Virus record (IMG/VR): IMGVR_UViG_3300003702_000022
Coordinates: 1-36,692 of that record
Length of the DNA stretch: 36,692 nucleotides
Source of the DNA: a virus
Reading direction: 5' to 3' (one strand)
This document shows positions 17,366 to 25,633 of this stretch, piece by piece. The translations under genes were made by a program, and so were the position numbers. The notes beneath the pieces are model-generated. The model did not search any database. It saw nothing but the letters and a program-made list of their open reading frames with translations, and was not told the DNA's origin. The first letter of the stretch is position 1. Every line of letters starts with the position of its first letter.

Positions 17366-19882
17366 CTACCGCCTTCCGTCTGGCCTGATGTCTAGTCTCG
17401 TGTCACCCAATCTCCATCCCACGTTCGTTCCGGTGGATTCAAACCTCACCGCAATCTGCCTACCTCGAACGCGAACGTAGTCTTGCGTGGTTGTATCCGT
17501 GATGGCCGATGAGGACGGTGAGGAATCTTCGGCATCATTTGGGAAATCCTTCTTTTTGATCTGGATGGTCAAGTCGTTTCCATCTAGGAACAGTACATCG
17601 GGAATGATTCTTGAGATGAATGAGAAGTGATCACCGTCGTCGAGATCGAAATACCCAGACTCGATGAACGATGTCATCGCAGTATCTACCTCTTCCCAGC
17701 CAGTCTCCTGCTCGTAAATCTTGGATGTATTGTCGTCAGAGCTATAAATTGCAGCCGCCTGCGGCTTCTCCCTCAACCCCGAATCACTCCATGCTGTTCT
17801 CTCCATGGTTCCAATAGTCCATAGATCCTCTGAGTAGTTATAGGTTACGTACCGATCAGGCTCTAGTGATTCCCCGGACGGATAGAAGAATGTAATCTCG
17901 TTAAATTCATTATTGCTCGCCGAGAAGATCACCTCACGCTGCGAGTAGTTCAGGTCTCCAAAGACATAGTTCAATACGCTGCACGGAATCGCGGAGATGG
18001 TTCCGTTGTAAACGTAGAAGTTCCGGTCGCCCATCCAGTAGATGGAATCCGCCGAAGCCACGTAGGCCAGAGGCCCCATGATCGAGATATTGCTCGCCAG
18101 TTCCGAAAATCTAAAGACTCCGTACTCGCTCTCGGGACCAAGCCAATCCATCTTGTAGATGGCAGCGTCCGTCCAGATCAAGACCTCCATCTTGGAACGG
18201 CAAGCGCCAATTATTTCTGATCCAGTGGAGAGAATCTGGTACCCGGAAATGCCGGGTCGATGCGTATCCAAGTGATCCCAAGATCCCGGGTAGAGATCAG
18301 ATGACCAACGGACCATCATCGGATTGAATATTCCGCCATAGTCGGAACACCCGAACGCAACAACCTGCCTGCTATTTGGATAAACCATTATCTGCCGAAC
18401 CTTAGTAGGTGCCGCACTTACCGCATCCGTGGAGTCTGTGATCGAATAGTCCGGATCGAAGTGAGAACCGATTGTATTCAGCGGCATCGCCTGCGCGAAC
18501 GCAACATTAAGGTTTATCTGCGCTCCCGCTGTGGAGGGACTTCTGTTTGGGATACCTTCCGTTATCTTCTGCGAGATATCCCAGTAATACGGTGTTCCAT
18601 CTCTTGGGCACAGAACCAAGTCCTCCCCGTAGTTGTCGATAGACCAGATGCGAATCGCATCGGTCGTTGTCGCGGTATCTCCCCAGCCATCAGCACCCCA
18701 TCCTCCAGCGCCCCACCCGGATGCCCCCAAGTAACTCACGATACCGGAGTTGATATCGTGAAGGATGTAGGTGAGTCCGGCAGCAACGAAGTCAACCTTA
18801 TCAACGCTTATAGTGGCACCCGGTACAACAGTATGGGGGGCGGCAACGGAACCAAACTCGCCCCTCGCGCTTACAGTAAGACTAGCGCCACTAACGCTTG
18901 CAATCTTTATGTACTCATCTTCAATCTTTACATAAAAGTTAGTGCCACTAAAAACCGAACTCGTCACAACGATAGGGCTTGTGGATACTGTTATAGATGT
19001 ACTCAAATTAGATGTGATAGTGGACGCTCCGGAATCCCCGATCTCTATCTCGTAGTTATCGTCATCGAGGCTTCGGCCTACCCGGAATCCATCGGTTGTC
19101 AGGAAGTCATCATCGTCCACTGTTCCATCGCTAACCGCAGCACCCAACTGCAAGAAGGTGACGTAATCACCTGAGATGCAGCCATGATCTTCCTGACGGA
19201 TCAGGACGGTGGCCGAACCATTCACTAGACCAATGGGGCCACCGAGACTCGCCGTAGTGGGGGCGCTCCTGACCTCTGCCTTGGGGATCCTCTCAATGGT
19301 TGGTCCCTTGGCAGTCGTGGAGTTGTAACTGTGCTTTTGCTCCGTAGAATCCAAGTAGCCACGAGTGACGGTTAGGGTATCGGGGTCCGCCCCGGCATTC
19401 GTTCCAGATACATACACGTACTCAAACGGACCACCTACATCGTCCGCTCCAGATACACCCCCATCTGCATTGGAGACAACCGGAGAAGAAATCCTTCCGA
19501 CATCTCCGATTATCCATCCCTTTGCAACAACGTCCCCATTGGTAATAGAGACCGTTACACCAGAAGTCGTTATCCCAGTAGTTAGATACGAAAGTCCATA
19601 TTCATACGAAGGGGTGATGTCATAGATATCCCCGCCAAGCTCAACGTAGATGCGGGAGTTAGTGCAGATCCCCAAGTAGTTATTCTTGAGAAGACTTGAC
19701 CAGTTATGGAGTGAACGGCATACGCCAAAGACGGTACTAGCAGAACGCTCTATCCAGCCACCGATCTTTTCGGCTCGCCCCTTGCGGAATCGAACCTTGT
19801 CGCAGTTGTACCAACCCCCCTCTGCGGAGTATCCCGTTCCCTCTCTATCGATTCCGGCCTTGAGGTTGAGCTTCCTGAGCAT
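17366..19882 (-). CDS. Tail nozzle / DNA-stabilisation-like protein (T7 gp12 / P22 gp10 role)
   Basis: I place the start at the ATG at 19882 (838 aa). It overlaps the upstream stop as TAATG and is preceded by GAGGAG. A longer reading from 19936 would add 18 residues unlike the family's usual start. The N-terminus (LRKLNLKAGIDREGTGY, GGWYNCDKVRFRKGRAEKIGGW) is a signature I recall from marine podovirus tail proteins. The middle is rich in Trp and Gly blades (VRWSSDLYPGSWDHLDTH, MEVLIWTDAAIYKMDWLG, DSIYWMGDRNFYVYNG), consistent with a beta-propeller. The C-terminus ends GRQIAVRFESTG...GWRLGDTRLDIRPDGRR. It probably forms the nozzle below the adaptors. The assignment rests on remembered family resemblance and context. 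Confidence 0.78.
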   Translation of the reverse strand: MLRKLNLKAGIDREGTGYSAEGGWYNCDKVRFRKGRAEKIGGWIERSASTVFGVCRSLHNWSSLLKNNYLGICTNSRIYVELGGDIYDITPSYEYGLSYLTTGITTSGVTVSITNGDVVAKGWIIGDVGRISSPVVSNADGGVSGADDVGGPFEYVYVSGTNAGADPDTLTVTRGYLDSTEQKHSYNSTTAKGPTIERIPKAEVRSAPTTASLGGPIGLVNGSATVLIRQEDHGCISGDYVTFLQLGAAVSDGTVDDDDFLTTDGFRVGRSLDDDNYEIEIGDSGASTITSNLSTSITVSTSPIVVTSSVFSGTNFYVKIEDEYIKIASVSGASLTVSARGEFGSVAAPHTVVPGATISVDKVDFVAAGLTYILHDINSGIVSYLGASGWGAGGWGADGWGDTATTTDAIRIWSIDNYGEDLVLCPRDGTPYYWDISQKITEGIPNRSPSTAGAQINLNVAFAQAMPLNTIGSHFDPDYSITDSTDAVSAAPTKVRQIMVYPNSRQVVAFGCSDYGGIFNPMMVRWSSDLYPGSWDHLDTHRPGISGYQILSTGSEIIGACRSKMEVLIWTDAAIYKMDWLGPESEYGVFRFSELASNISIMGPLAYVASADSIYWMGDRNFYVYNGTISAIPCSVLNYVFGDLNYSQREVIFSASNNEFNEITFFYPSGESLEPDRYVTYNYSEDLWTIGTMERTAWSDSGLREKPQAAAIYSSDDNTSKIYEQETGWEEVDTAMTSFIESGYFDLDDGDHFSFISRIIPDVLFLDGNDLTIQIKKKDFPNDAEDSSPSSSAITDTTTQDYVRVRGRQIAVRFESTGTNVGWRLGDTRLDIRPDGRR

Positions 19883-21144
19883 TACCGCACCAGCCACTCC
19901 TCGGTAACAGCAGACACGTCCCGTAGCTTTCGCCATGACGGATGAACCGGCGCACCCTTTCGGATGTGGATTCTTCCTGTCATTCCAATGACCGCCCAGT
20001 CAGATCGGGCCATTCGGGGGATGTACTCCCGGCTTTCTTCAAAGTCGGGATTGATCGTTGCCGTGGGCTTCTCGTCTACAGTGTGGGTTACGACGCGACC
20101 GAAGCCATCCTTGAGGAACTTGTTATCCCAATGGGCCCACGCCGCATTGCCGATCATGCAGGCGGTGCCGCTCACGGCACCAACGACATCTTCGGGATCA
20201 TCGCTGCTCGTTGCGGGACGAACCCCACCAGATAAGCCCCCATCCACCACAACTGTCAGGCCGATACGATCCTCTGCTTCGGGATTGCCATCGGACCACT
20301 CGAACATATCCGCATAGTCAGCGGCTTGAACGGTAGTATTCTGTGCATAGATCGTACCCGCACCATTAACCCTGAATTGGTTTACCGTATTGGCATCTGC
20401 CTTAATGAAATTAAACCCGGCATCAGCGGCATCCGTGGTCGTTAAATGAAGAGCATTGCCCGTATAAGTTGCATTTGTATTGTTGACCGTTAGTACATTA
20501 TTGGACGTATGATCAGAGTTGACATGAAGTTTATCGTTCGCCATGTCCCCGTATATAAACTGCAGGGTGCTTTTGTCATTGTTATGGTTCTCATAGTCAA
20601 TGATTAGGATACTGTCTTCCTCAACATCGCTAGAGCCGACATCATAGCCGATAAGTATATTCTTACTTTGGGTCGAAACGCCAGAGCCAGCATAAAAGCC
20701 AATTGCCGTGTTATAGTCTCCCTCGATAAAGCCGTTACAAGCCCTGAATCCAATTCCTACATTTCCAGTACCCGTGCAACTATCGCCCGCCTGCGAACCA
20801 ACGAAAACATTATTGTCCGCGGACGTTATTGTCGCCCCTGCTCGGTACCCGATAAACACGCTGTTCACTGCACCGGCTACACTATCACCGGCAAGGGAAC
20901 CAATGAACACATCCTGTATCTGCGTCGTTGTTCCAACGGCAGGTTTGCCAGCATCCTTACCAATGGCGACTGTATTCGCTCCGAAATAATTTGAGTCCGA
21001 GTCCGCATCAAGAACGAACTCAGGAGCAGTTCCGCTTAGTTGACCCTTACTTCTCGGAACGAGACGGAGGCCATTGCAATTAAGCATACTGGTCGCGGGC
21101 CAAACGTAACTATTGGCTGGCGTGGAGTCGATGTAGGTAACCAA
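19882..21144 (-). CDS. Tail fibre/spike C-terminal part with head repeats and Peptidase_G2 autochaperone domain
   Basis: 420 aa from a TTG at 21144; no ATG or ribosome site supports this start, and the frame is open further upstream to 21249. Residues 53-175 contain about five degenerate repeats of the form NxxxG..AG..xxxGxxNVFIG, like trimeric adhesin head repeats. Residues about 271-420 match the Peptidase_G2 (intramolecular chaperone) domain: DYADMFEWSDGNPEAEDRIG, then VVGAVSG, EYIPRMARSDWAVIGMTGRIHI. By family knowledge this domain trimerises the fibre and then cuts itself off. The N-terminal anchor is encoded by the ORF at 21150-21578 in another frame, so the two are probably one gene (see frameshift feature). 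Confidence 0.8.
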   Translation of the reverse strand: MVTYIDSTPANSYVWPATSMLNCNGLRLVPRSKGQLSGTAPEFVLDADSDSNYFGANTVAIGKDAGKPAVGTTTQIQDVFIGSLAGDSVAGAVNSVFIGYRAGATITSADNNVFVGSQAGDSCTGTGNVGIGFRACNGFIEGDYNTAIGFYAGSGVSTQSKNILIGYDVGSSDVEEDSILIIDYENHNNDKSTLQFIYGDMANDKLHVNSDHTSNNVLTVNNTNATYTGNALHLTTTDAADAGFNFIKADANTVNQFRVNGAGTIYAQNTTVQAADYADMFEWSDGNPEAEDRIGLTVVVDGGLSGGVRPATSSDDPEDVVGAVSGTACMIGNAAWAHWDNKFLKDGFGRVVTHTVDEKPTATINPDFEESREYIPRMARSDWAVIGMTGRIHIRKGAPVHPSWRKLRDVSAVTEEWLVR

Positions 21145-21149
21145 CGGGA

Positions 21150-21249
21150 CTACATCACCCGGCTGTAACTCGAAGCATTTCGCAACAGTATCCGCGCTAC
21201 CGATGTACCGTTTAGGGCCCAGAAGAAACGCGGGGGGTAGGTCTGCGTC
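21150..21249 (-). other. Frame overlap with apparent -1 frameshift between the two tail-fibre ORFs
   Basis: The upstream frame runs to TAG at 21152-21150. The downstream (-1) frame is open from just after TGA at 21252-21250, so both are open over 100 nt. Reading the -1 frame here gives GSADTVAKCFELQPGDVVPL directly followed by VTYIDSTP of the downstream ORF, a natural beta-rich continuation. Two candidate sites exist: a run of six C on the minus strand (21237-21232), read as C-CCC-CCG, and a GG pair (21201-21200), where loss of one G would explain the break. Programmed slippage, natural mutation and assembly error cannot be told apart from sequence alone. Confidence 0.7.
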
Positions 21250-21578
21250 TCACCCTGAATTCGGACGTTGAAATTTGCCGCTGGTGGATTAGCTCCAGTG
21301 CCAACCGAGAACTTAACGAACGGTGCGCGTGCCTCACTACCGGAAGCAAGAGCTTCCGAACTATCATCAAGGGTCCATGTCAACGTACCAGTAACGCTGT
21401 CTATGGCCGTACCACTATTCCACCCAGAATAGTCATCATCAACTGCAACCTCGGAATACTGCGTCAGGCACTGGTCAACCTTCTTGAGATTATTATTGGT
21501 CGAATCCCCCCACGTACCAGCCTGTGCGCCGGTAGGGATAAGCTCGAATCCAGTTCCTGTTGAGTAACTTGAGGGCAT
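21150..21578 (-). CDS. Tail fibre N-terminal (virion-anchoring) part
   Basis: 142 aa, ATG start, 3 nt after the upstream gene. The opening YSTGTGFELIPTGAQAGTWG followed by DSTNNNLKKVDQ is the tail-fibre N-terminal motif found across many aquatic phages, which attaches the fibre to the tail. A beta-sandwich follows (TLTWTLDDSSEA, PFVKFSVGTG, PAANFNVRIQG, RFFWALNGTS). The ORF then stops abruptly after RNASSYSRVM. The domain end and receptor-binding part lie in the -1 frame downstream, so this is best viewed as the 5' part of one fibre gene. Confidence 0.8.
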   Translation of the reverse strand: MPSSYSTGTGFELIPTGAQAGTWGDSTNNNLKKVDQCLTQYSEVAVDDDYSGWNSGTAIDSVTGTLTWTLDDSSEALASGSEARAPFVKFSVGTGANPPAANFNVRIQGETQTYPPRFFWALNGTSVARILLRNASSYSRVM

Positions 21579-21581
21579 CTT

Positions 21582-22220
21582 TTACTTGATCCTTATGATC
21601 GCATCATTCACGTCAGCGGTTGGGAACTTGACGGTAAAGGTTGAGGCAGACGGCGAAATTGCCAATCCAAAATCCAAGACGGCAATCGACTTGTTGCTCT
21701 GCGTCGAGTTGTAGATCAAGGCACCACGAGTCTCGAACGATGCGCTCAACCACACCGTATCTACGAAGTCGATGAAAAACGTACTGCCACTTTGGGAAAT
21801 TCCATTGCTTACAAGTATATTTCCACCAGCAATGTAATCTCCAAAAGTAAGTTCTACGCCAGTCCCGCTCCCCACCACTGCTGTTGAAAGCTCAATGTCA
21901 GATGAATTAGTAAGCGTCTTTACGGTCGTTCCCGCAACGATTTCTGGATTACCACTCACGGACGTACCCACGGTAATCCCTGATGTCACCTCGGGTAAAA
22001 CAACGCTTACCAATCCAGCCAAGGCATCCCATGTACAAGTTCTAGTTACGGTACTCGCTGCACTGCTTACTTCATTGGTGGCTGAGTACACCGTTGTCGC
22101 CGGGGTAATGTCCGCATCCTCGGTGTAGAGCGCGATCTTCATCGTGTCTGTACTGAGGTCGTGAACTCCCTCTAGGAGTTGCTCCTTGAACGAATTCGTC
22201 AGGCCAGCAATGACAGCCAT
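21582..22220 (-). CDS. Small tail/virion protein carrying an inserted TRTCT-type repeat module
   Basis: 212 aa. The ATG at 22220 overlaps the upstream stop (TAATG). The frame protein is a family I recall from marine phages: FKEQLLEGVHDLSTDTMKIALY at the start, and WLSASFETRGALIYN, KSIAVLDFG, FTVKFPTAD at the end. Residues about 54-128 interrupt it with TRTCTWDALAG...VTSGITVGTSVSG..IVAGTTVKTL...ELTFGD, which the usual family lacks. The same module occurs twice in the next upstream gene (22220-23335). I infer a beta-sandwich insertion on an exposed loop. Confidence 0.75.
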   Translation of the reverse strand: MAVIAGLTNSFKEQLLEGVHDLSTDTMKIALYTEDADITPATTVYSATNEVSSAASTVTRTCTWDALAGLVSVVLPEVTSGITVGTSVSGNPEIVAGTTVKTLTNSSDIELSTAVVGSGTGVELTFGDYIAGGNILVSNGISQSGSTFFIDFVDTVWLSASFETRGALIYNSTQSNKSIAVLDFGLAISPSASTFTVKFPTADVNDAIIRIK

Positions 22221-23335
22221 TACGCAGCCTTCTGGCGAGTCCGGAAGCCAGTTCGATAATTCCCCTGCTCCGTCATAACGAGCGTTTGGAGAGCTTCCTT
22301 GAACTTGGCATCGTAAAGCTGCATCAAGTCGGCCTCACCCTTCAGGAAGGTGTACGCCTCCACCAAGCAGGCATAGAGCAATGCATTGGTGGCATGGGTA
22401 CTGAGCCACGTAAGATTGTTGCCGAATGTCAGTTCAGTACCTGAACTGCTGGCTGTCGCAACCTCTGAAAGGGTTACCGCCTCGGCACCGAAGGTGATCT
22501 CCGCAGAGCCAGCGCCCTCACCCACGGCAGACATGGTGAGCGTATCGGTATCCGTAATTCCCGCTATCGTCGTGCCCGCGGTAATGTTTGTTCCGCTTAT
22601 CGGATCCCCAAAGCTCAGACCTGCGGTCGATCCAGATGTAAGTTCGAGCGTCGTGTTTGTAGCCGTCGTACAAGTACGAGTCGTAGCTGTAGACCCAATC
22701 CCTGCCACTGTCGTACCGGATGCAATTCCCGTTCCTGTCACCGAAGAACCAATCGCAATACCAGCGGTAGTTCCGGAATCAAGCTGAACGGTAATCGTTT
22801 CGTCAAGCGTGCAGGTTCTAGTAGTGGAGCTTGCATCTGCCGTGATCAACGAATCGGGCTCAAAGAAGTAGAGAATCTCGTAATCGAACGCACCGCTCGC
22901 AATCGGAGCAAACGCAAAGGTTCCAGTGTTCAATGGCGGAGAAGCCTGAGCGTCATTGTAAAACGCATAGTACTTCGGTGTCCCCGTCGCACTATCTACG
23001 GGGGCATACTCCTGAAGGAAGTTGTAATCCTTCAGGAGAAGATAAGACCATGCATTGCCCGCTACGTCCGCACCAGCCCGGATCCTGAAATAGATCGGGG
23101 CAATGGGGCCCGTTACGGAATCGTCAACCGTGACCGAAGTTCCGGATACAGCGAGATCGCCCGTGGTGGACTTCGTATTGTAGTTGGCGATCTGGACGAC
23201 GTAGTTGATCCGCTCTTCGGCCTGACGAATGATGGCATTGATCTGCCCCGTGCCATCTCCCGTGGCACTGCCCCAGTTGGTGTTCTGGGTGTATTCGTTG
23301 ATGGCTTCCTTGAGCGCGGTCAGCGTAAAGGACAC
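22220..23335 (-). CDS. Neck/adaptor protein with two inserted TRTCT-type repeat modules
   Basis: 371 aa from a GTG at 23335, 2 nt after the preceding stop (TAAAAGTG). The frame protein (residues 1-169 and 307-371) looks like the phage adaptor family: LTALKEAINEYTQNTNWG, INAIIRQAEERI, LLLKDYNFLQEYAPV, TPKYYAFY, then LTWLSTHATNALLYACLVEAYTFLKGE...YDAKFKEALQTL. Between them, residues 171-306 hold two modules beginning TTRTCT (171 and 218), each with a SGxTAGxxxG..xxGTxIxxGTTxAGI core, plus an extra ELTFG end. The modules are in a loop just before the conserved C-terminal helices. It acts between portal/adaptor and tail by inference. Confidence 0.78.
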   Translation of the reverse strand: MSFTLTALKEAINEYTQNTNWGSATGDGTGQINAIIRQAEERINYVVQIANYNTKSTTGDLAVSGTSVTVDDSVTGPIAPIYFRIRAGADVAGNAWSYLLLKDYNFLQEYAPVDSATGTPKYYAFYNDAQASPPLNTGTFAFAPIASGAFDYEILYFFEPDSLITADASSTTRTCTLDETITVQLDSGTTAGIAIGSSVTGTGIASGTTVAGIGSTATTRTCTTATNTTLELTSGSTAGLSFGDPISGTNITAGTTIAGITDTDTLTMSAVGEGAGSAEITFGAEAVTLSEVATASSSGTELTFGNNLTWLSTHATNALLYACLVEAYTFLKGEADLMQLYDAKFKEALQTLVMTEQGNYRTGFRTRQKAA

Positions 23336-23337
23336 TT

Positions 23338-23853
23338 TTAGGTATTAACCTTGAAGTACTGCGGGCGCGCAGCGCCGCTTCCTCTTGCGACGACATATCC
23401 CTTGGGTGCCTTGACGGAGCCACCCTTACTAAAAGACTTCTTTAGGCCAGAACGGAGGCTTTCCTCTAAGACCTTCCCAGACTTCTTGAGATCTTTCTTC
23501 GTCTTCGACTCTACCTTCTTTAAGGTCTTCTTTGTCTTCTTGCTTTCAGACTTCAGCGTCTTGCCCGCCCCCTTGATTCCTCTCTCAACTTTCTCACCGA
23601 TCTTTTTTCCGATATGCGTTACATATTTGGGAACACCAAGGATTTTGTCCTCCGGAGATAACTCCCTCCGACCTGTCACCTTTCGTACCTTACTGGTAGT
23701 GGCACGTTTCTTACTCTTCTTCTTAGATCCCTTTACAGAGCTTCCCTTCGCATAGCCACGCTCGACTTTCACGCCAGTTGCACTCGCTTCGGCGGCAGCC
23801 GCCTCTTTTCCAGCGGGCGTGTAGGCAAAGTGTTTCTTTCCAACCTTCGGCAT
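23338..23853 (-). CDS. Lys-rich, histone-like virion protein
   Basis: 171 aa, ATG start. The N-terminus PKVGKKHFAYTPAGKEAAAAEA is a recurrent opening of small basic phage proteins. The centre is extremely Lys/Ser-rich (KGSKKKSKKRATTSKVRKVTGRR; KSESKKTKKTLKKVESKTKKDLKKSGK), like eukaryotic or bacterial H1-type tails. The end carries the GGxV peptide (SKGGSVKAPKGYVVARGSGAARPQYF). I infer DNA or RNA binding in the packaged core; no folded domain is evident. Confidence 0.72.
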   Translation of the reverse strand: MPKVGKKHFAYTPAGKEAAAAEASATGVKVERGYAKGSSVKGSKKKSKKRATTSKVRKVTGRRELSPEDKILGVPKYVTHIGKKIGEKVERGIKGAGKTLKSESKKTKKTLKKVESKTKKDLKKSGKVLEESLRSGLKKSFSKGGSVKAPKGYVVARGSGAARPQYFKVNT

Positions 23854-23862
23854 AAATTTCTC

Positions 23863-24174
23863 CTAGCTCACTTCTCCGTGAGGGTTTCCTACTGATCCTC
23901 TGAGTTCCATTCCTCGAACGGGGTCAAATGCAGAAAGGCTACGGCTTTCTGCTGCGCCCTGATCAGGACGAGGATCCCTGAGAGCCTGAGCATCTGTGAT
24001 GGGAAATCTCCCAAGCAGATTCTGAGGCTGGTCAGGATCCCAGCATTGAGGACAGACCTTGAGGTTGATCTGGAACTCATTGACTGTCTCTTTCCTGAGT
24101 TCATGTAGCGGGTACTGGAAACCACATCGATCACAGTCTCCAATGGCCTTCTTGCCTACTGCGTAGGCGCTCAT
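23863..24174 (-). CDS. Zinc-ribbon protein
   Basis: 103 aa. Its ATG overlaps the stop of the adaptor gene by 4 nt (ATGA), implying coupled translation. Cys14-x2-Cys17 (CDRCGFQYP) and Cys41-x2-Cys44 (CPQCWDPDQPQ) form a four-Cys zinc ribbon. The C-terminal half is disordered, Pro/Arg-rich. Similar small ribbons sit next to gp4-like adaptors in aquatic phages as I recall. A structural or DNA-contacting role at the neck is possible, but function is unknown. Confidence 0.75.
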   Translation of the reverse strand: MSAYAVGKKAIGDCDRCGFQYPLHELRKETVNEFQINLKVCPQCWDPDQPQNLLGRFPITDAQALRDPRPDQGAAESRSLSAFDPVRGMELRGSVGNPHGEVS

Positions 24175-24896
24175 GTGAAAGTGTATCCGCCCGGGTAGAA
24201 CCTGATCGGAGCCTTCTCCCTGTCTTCGTCGGCAGCAAAGGCGAACTGTTCTTCATAAGCCTGCTTGAGTAGCTGGACTCTATCTGCGGACTCGGGCCGC
24301 TTGAGAGCAATGTTGTACGCAAGACCGGCAACCAGAGCGGGCCAGAACCGATCAGGAACGTCGGCATCGTATGTGCCTCCCGGTCCTGTATCCGTCATGC
24401 GCCTGATCCGGTAATAGATAATCTTGTACTTGGACGAGCTTTCAGGAACGGGCCACACACTGATCGTGGTGCTTCCCTGAAGACGATTTATGTAAACCTG
24501 TACAGGCTTCGCCTGCGTAAGTTTGTTTGGAATACCCGCATAGGTATCCCTAGAGATGCGACCCATTTCATAATCAACCTGAGTCGCGGTATTTCCATCG
24601 TTCTCTCGGAGGAGAACCTCAAGAACTGCAAGCGTTCCACTACGAAGAGTGTACGTAGCCGTCCCTTCAACCAATGGTTCCGTACCAGTTCCGTCTCCCG
24701 CCGAGTCGTAGGTAAGCTCCTCGACCGTCCAGAGGTTGATACCCCGGTTCTGCCATTCGAGCATCATCAGGTCGAGAGAGCGCCGTGCGGTACGGAGATC
24801 GTACCCGGACTGCATCTCCAGACCGGCACGCTCGTAGGCTTCCTCTACGATCTCGCCTACATCGGGTAGGAAATCTGTTGCAGCGTTAACAGCCAT
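24171..24896 (-). CDS. Head-to-tail adaptor (P22 gp4 / T7 gp11-like)
   Basis: 241 aa, ATG start abutting the preceding stop. The N-terminal helical pair (VGEIVEEAYERAGLEMQSGYDLRTARRSLDLMMLEWQNRGINLWTVEE) is the hallmark of phage adaptors that dock under the portal. A beta domain follows (TATYTLRSGTLAVLEVLL, PVQVYINRLQGSTTISVWPVPES, YKIIYYRIRRM). The C-terminal helices (RFWPALVAGLAYNIALKRPESADRVQLLKQAYEEQFAFAADEDREKAPIRF) complete the fold. Motif order and length match the gp4-like family I know from marine podoviruses. Confidence 0.85.
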   Translation of the reverse strand: MAVNAATDFLPDVGEIVEEAYERAGLEMQSGYDLRTARRSLDLMMLEWQNRGINLWTVEELTYDSAGDGTGTEPLVEGTATYTLRSGTLAVLEVLLRENDGNTATQVDYEMGRISRDTYAGIPNKLTQAKPVQVYINRLQGSTTISVWPVPESSSKYKIIYYRIRRMTDTGPGGTYDADVPDRFWPALVAGLAYNIALKRPESADRVQLLKQAYEEQFAFAADEDREKAPIRFYPGGYTFT

Positions 24897-25445
24897 CTAC
24901 TGCCTTCCCGGCTTCCCGTTTACTTCATTTTGAATCATAACAGCACTCTCGTCTGGCCTGCGTAAATCTCTCGGCAAGCGAGCCCAACTTAGAATTTCCT
25001 GAAGTTGATCATCGGTAAGTTCTTCCGGATTGGTATATGAAGAAAGAATCCCGATAAAGTTATTCACAACATCATCAGCGGAATTCTGGAGAATCTGCAT
25101 GAGTCCAAGTCGCTTGGCCGGAGAACCTAATTGACTGATGTCACCACCAAGGATCGACTTCCTCAAGTTATTTAATTCATGGCCGAGACCGCCAAACCAT
25201 GCGGCATTCGCCCCTACATTTGGATCCATGGCAGATCTTCTCATACCCATTACGTGACGAAACCTATCCGCTTCAGGGGAAGCGGTATCACCGTACATTT
25301 CTCCTCCCTCAAGGAGGGATTTCTCCATGTAATCCCGGGTAGCAGTCAATGATTCGGGAAGGTACGGGCTCTCTTCGTCAAGCGAGAAAATGCTTTTCGC
25401 CATATTGAGATAATCCCCCCAGCCCCCTCCGTTGCCATTGCCCAT
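24897..25445 (-). CDS. Protein with DxxRH...HE...DxxNN pattern; possible hydrolase
   Basis: 182 aa, ATG start, directly abutting the adaptor gene. The fold is predicted helical. Conserved-looking polar residues are arranged as D60-R63/H64 (ADRFRHVMG), H89-E90 (GLGHELNN) and D125-N128-N129 (DDVVNNFIG). I recall this DxxRH / HE / DxxNN order from uncharacterised phage and bacterial proteins suspected of being hydrolases. A single-TM gene lies just upstream (25633-25917), so a lysis-related role is conceivable. I did not find a known lysozyme, amidase or peptidase motif, so the role stays open. Confidence 0.65.
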   Translation of the reverse strand: MGNGNGGGWGDYLNMAKSIFSLDEESPYLPESLTATRDYMEKSLLEGGEMYGDTASPEADRFRHVMGMRRSAMDPNVGANAAWFGGLGHELNNLRKSILGGDISQLGSPAKRLGLMQILQNSADDVVNNFIGILSSYTNPEELTDDQLQEILSWARLPRDLRRPDESAVMIQNEVNGKPGRQ

Positions 25446-25447
25446 GG

Positions 25448-25633
25448 CTACTTCCTTCGCATCTTCCCGAGGGTCTTAGCCAAACGCGCTCGCTGGCCCG
25501 TCTTTCCGGACTTCTTAGCAGCAGTTGCCAGCATCTTGGCGGGAATCTTCTTCCCCTTCTTAACGCCAAGTTCCTTACGAAGTGCGCCGGGTTTCTTGAT
25601 TGCGTCCTGAATCCAGTTCTTCTTCGCAGGCAT
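25448..25633 (-). CDS. Small basic protein (IKKPGALRKxLGVKKG family)
   Basis: 61 aa. I choose the ATG at 25633, which overlaps the preceding stop (TGATG); the in-frame TTG one codon earlier is less likely. The sequence NWIQDAIKKPGALRKELGV, then KKGKKIPAKMLATAAKK and GQRARLAKTLGKMRRK, is strongly basic and helical and belongs to a small protein type seen in many phage genomes. Probably binds nucleic acid in the virion or host; no function has been shown to my knowledge. Confidence 0.75.
   Translation of the reverse strand: MPAKKNWIQDAIKKPGALRKELGVKKGKKIPAKMLATAAKKSGKTGQRARLAKTLGKMRRK

Noticed and set aside
19883-19936. 18-residue N-terminal extension of the nozzle-like protein
   Set aside because: It overlaps the end of the tail-fibre frame, while the ATG at 19882 forms a TAATG overlap, has GAGGAG upstream and matches the family's usual N-terminus.
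19882-23335. Diversity-generating retroelement acting on the tail fibre or repeat modules
   Set aside because: No reverse transcriptase, template repeat or adenine-biased variable repeat is visible.
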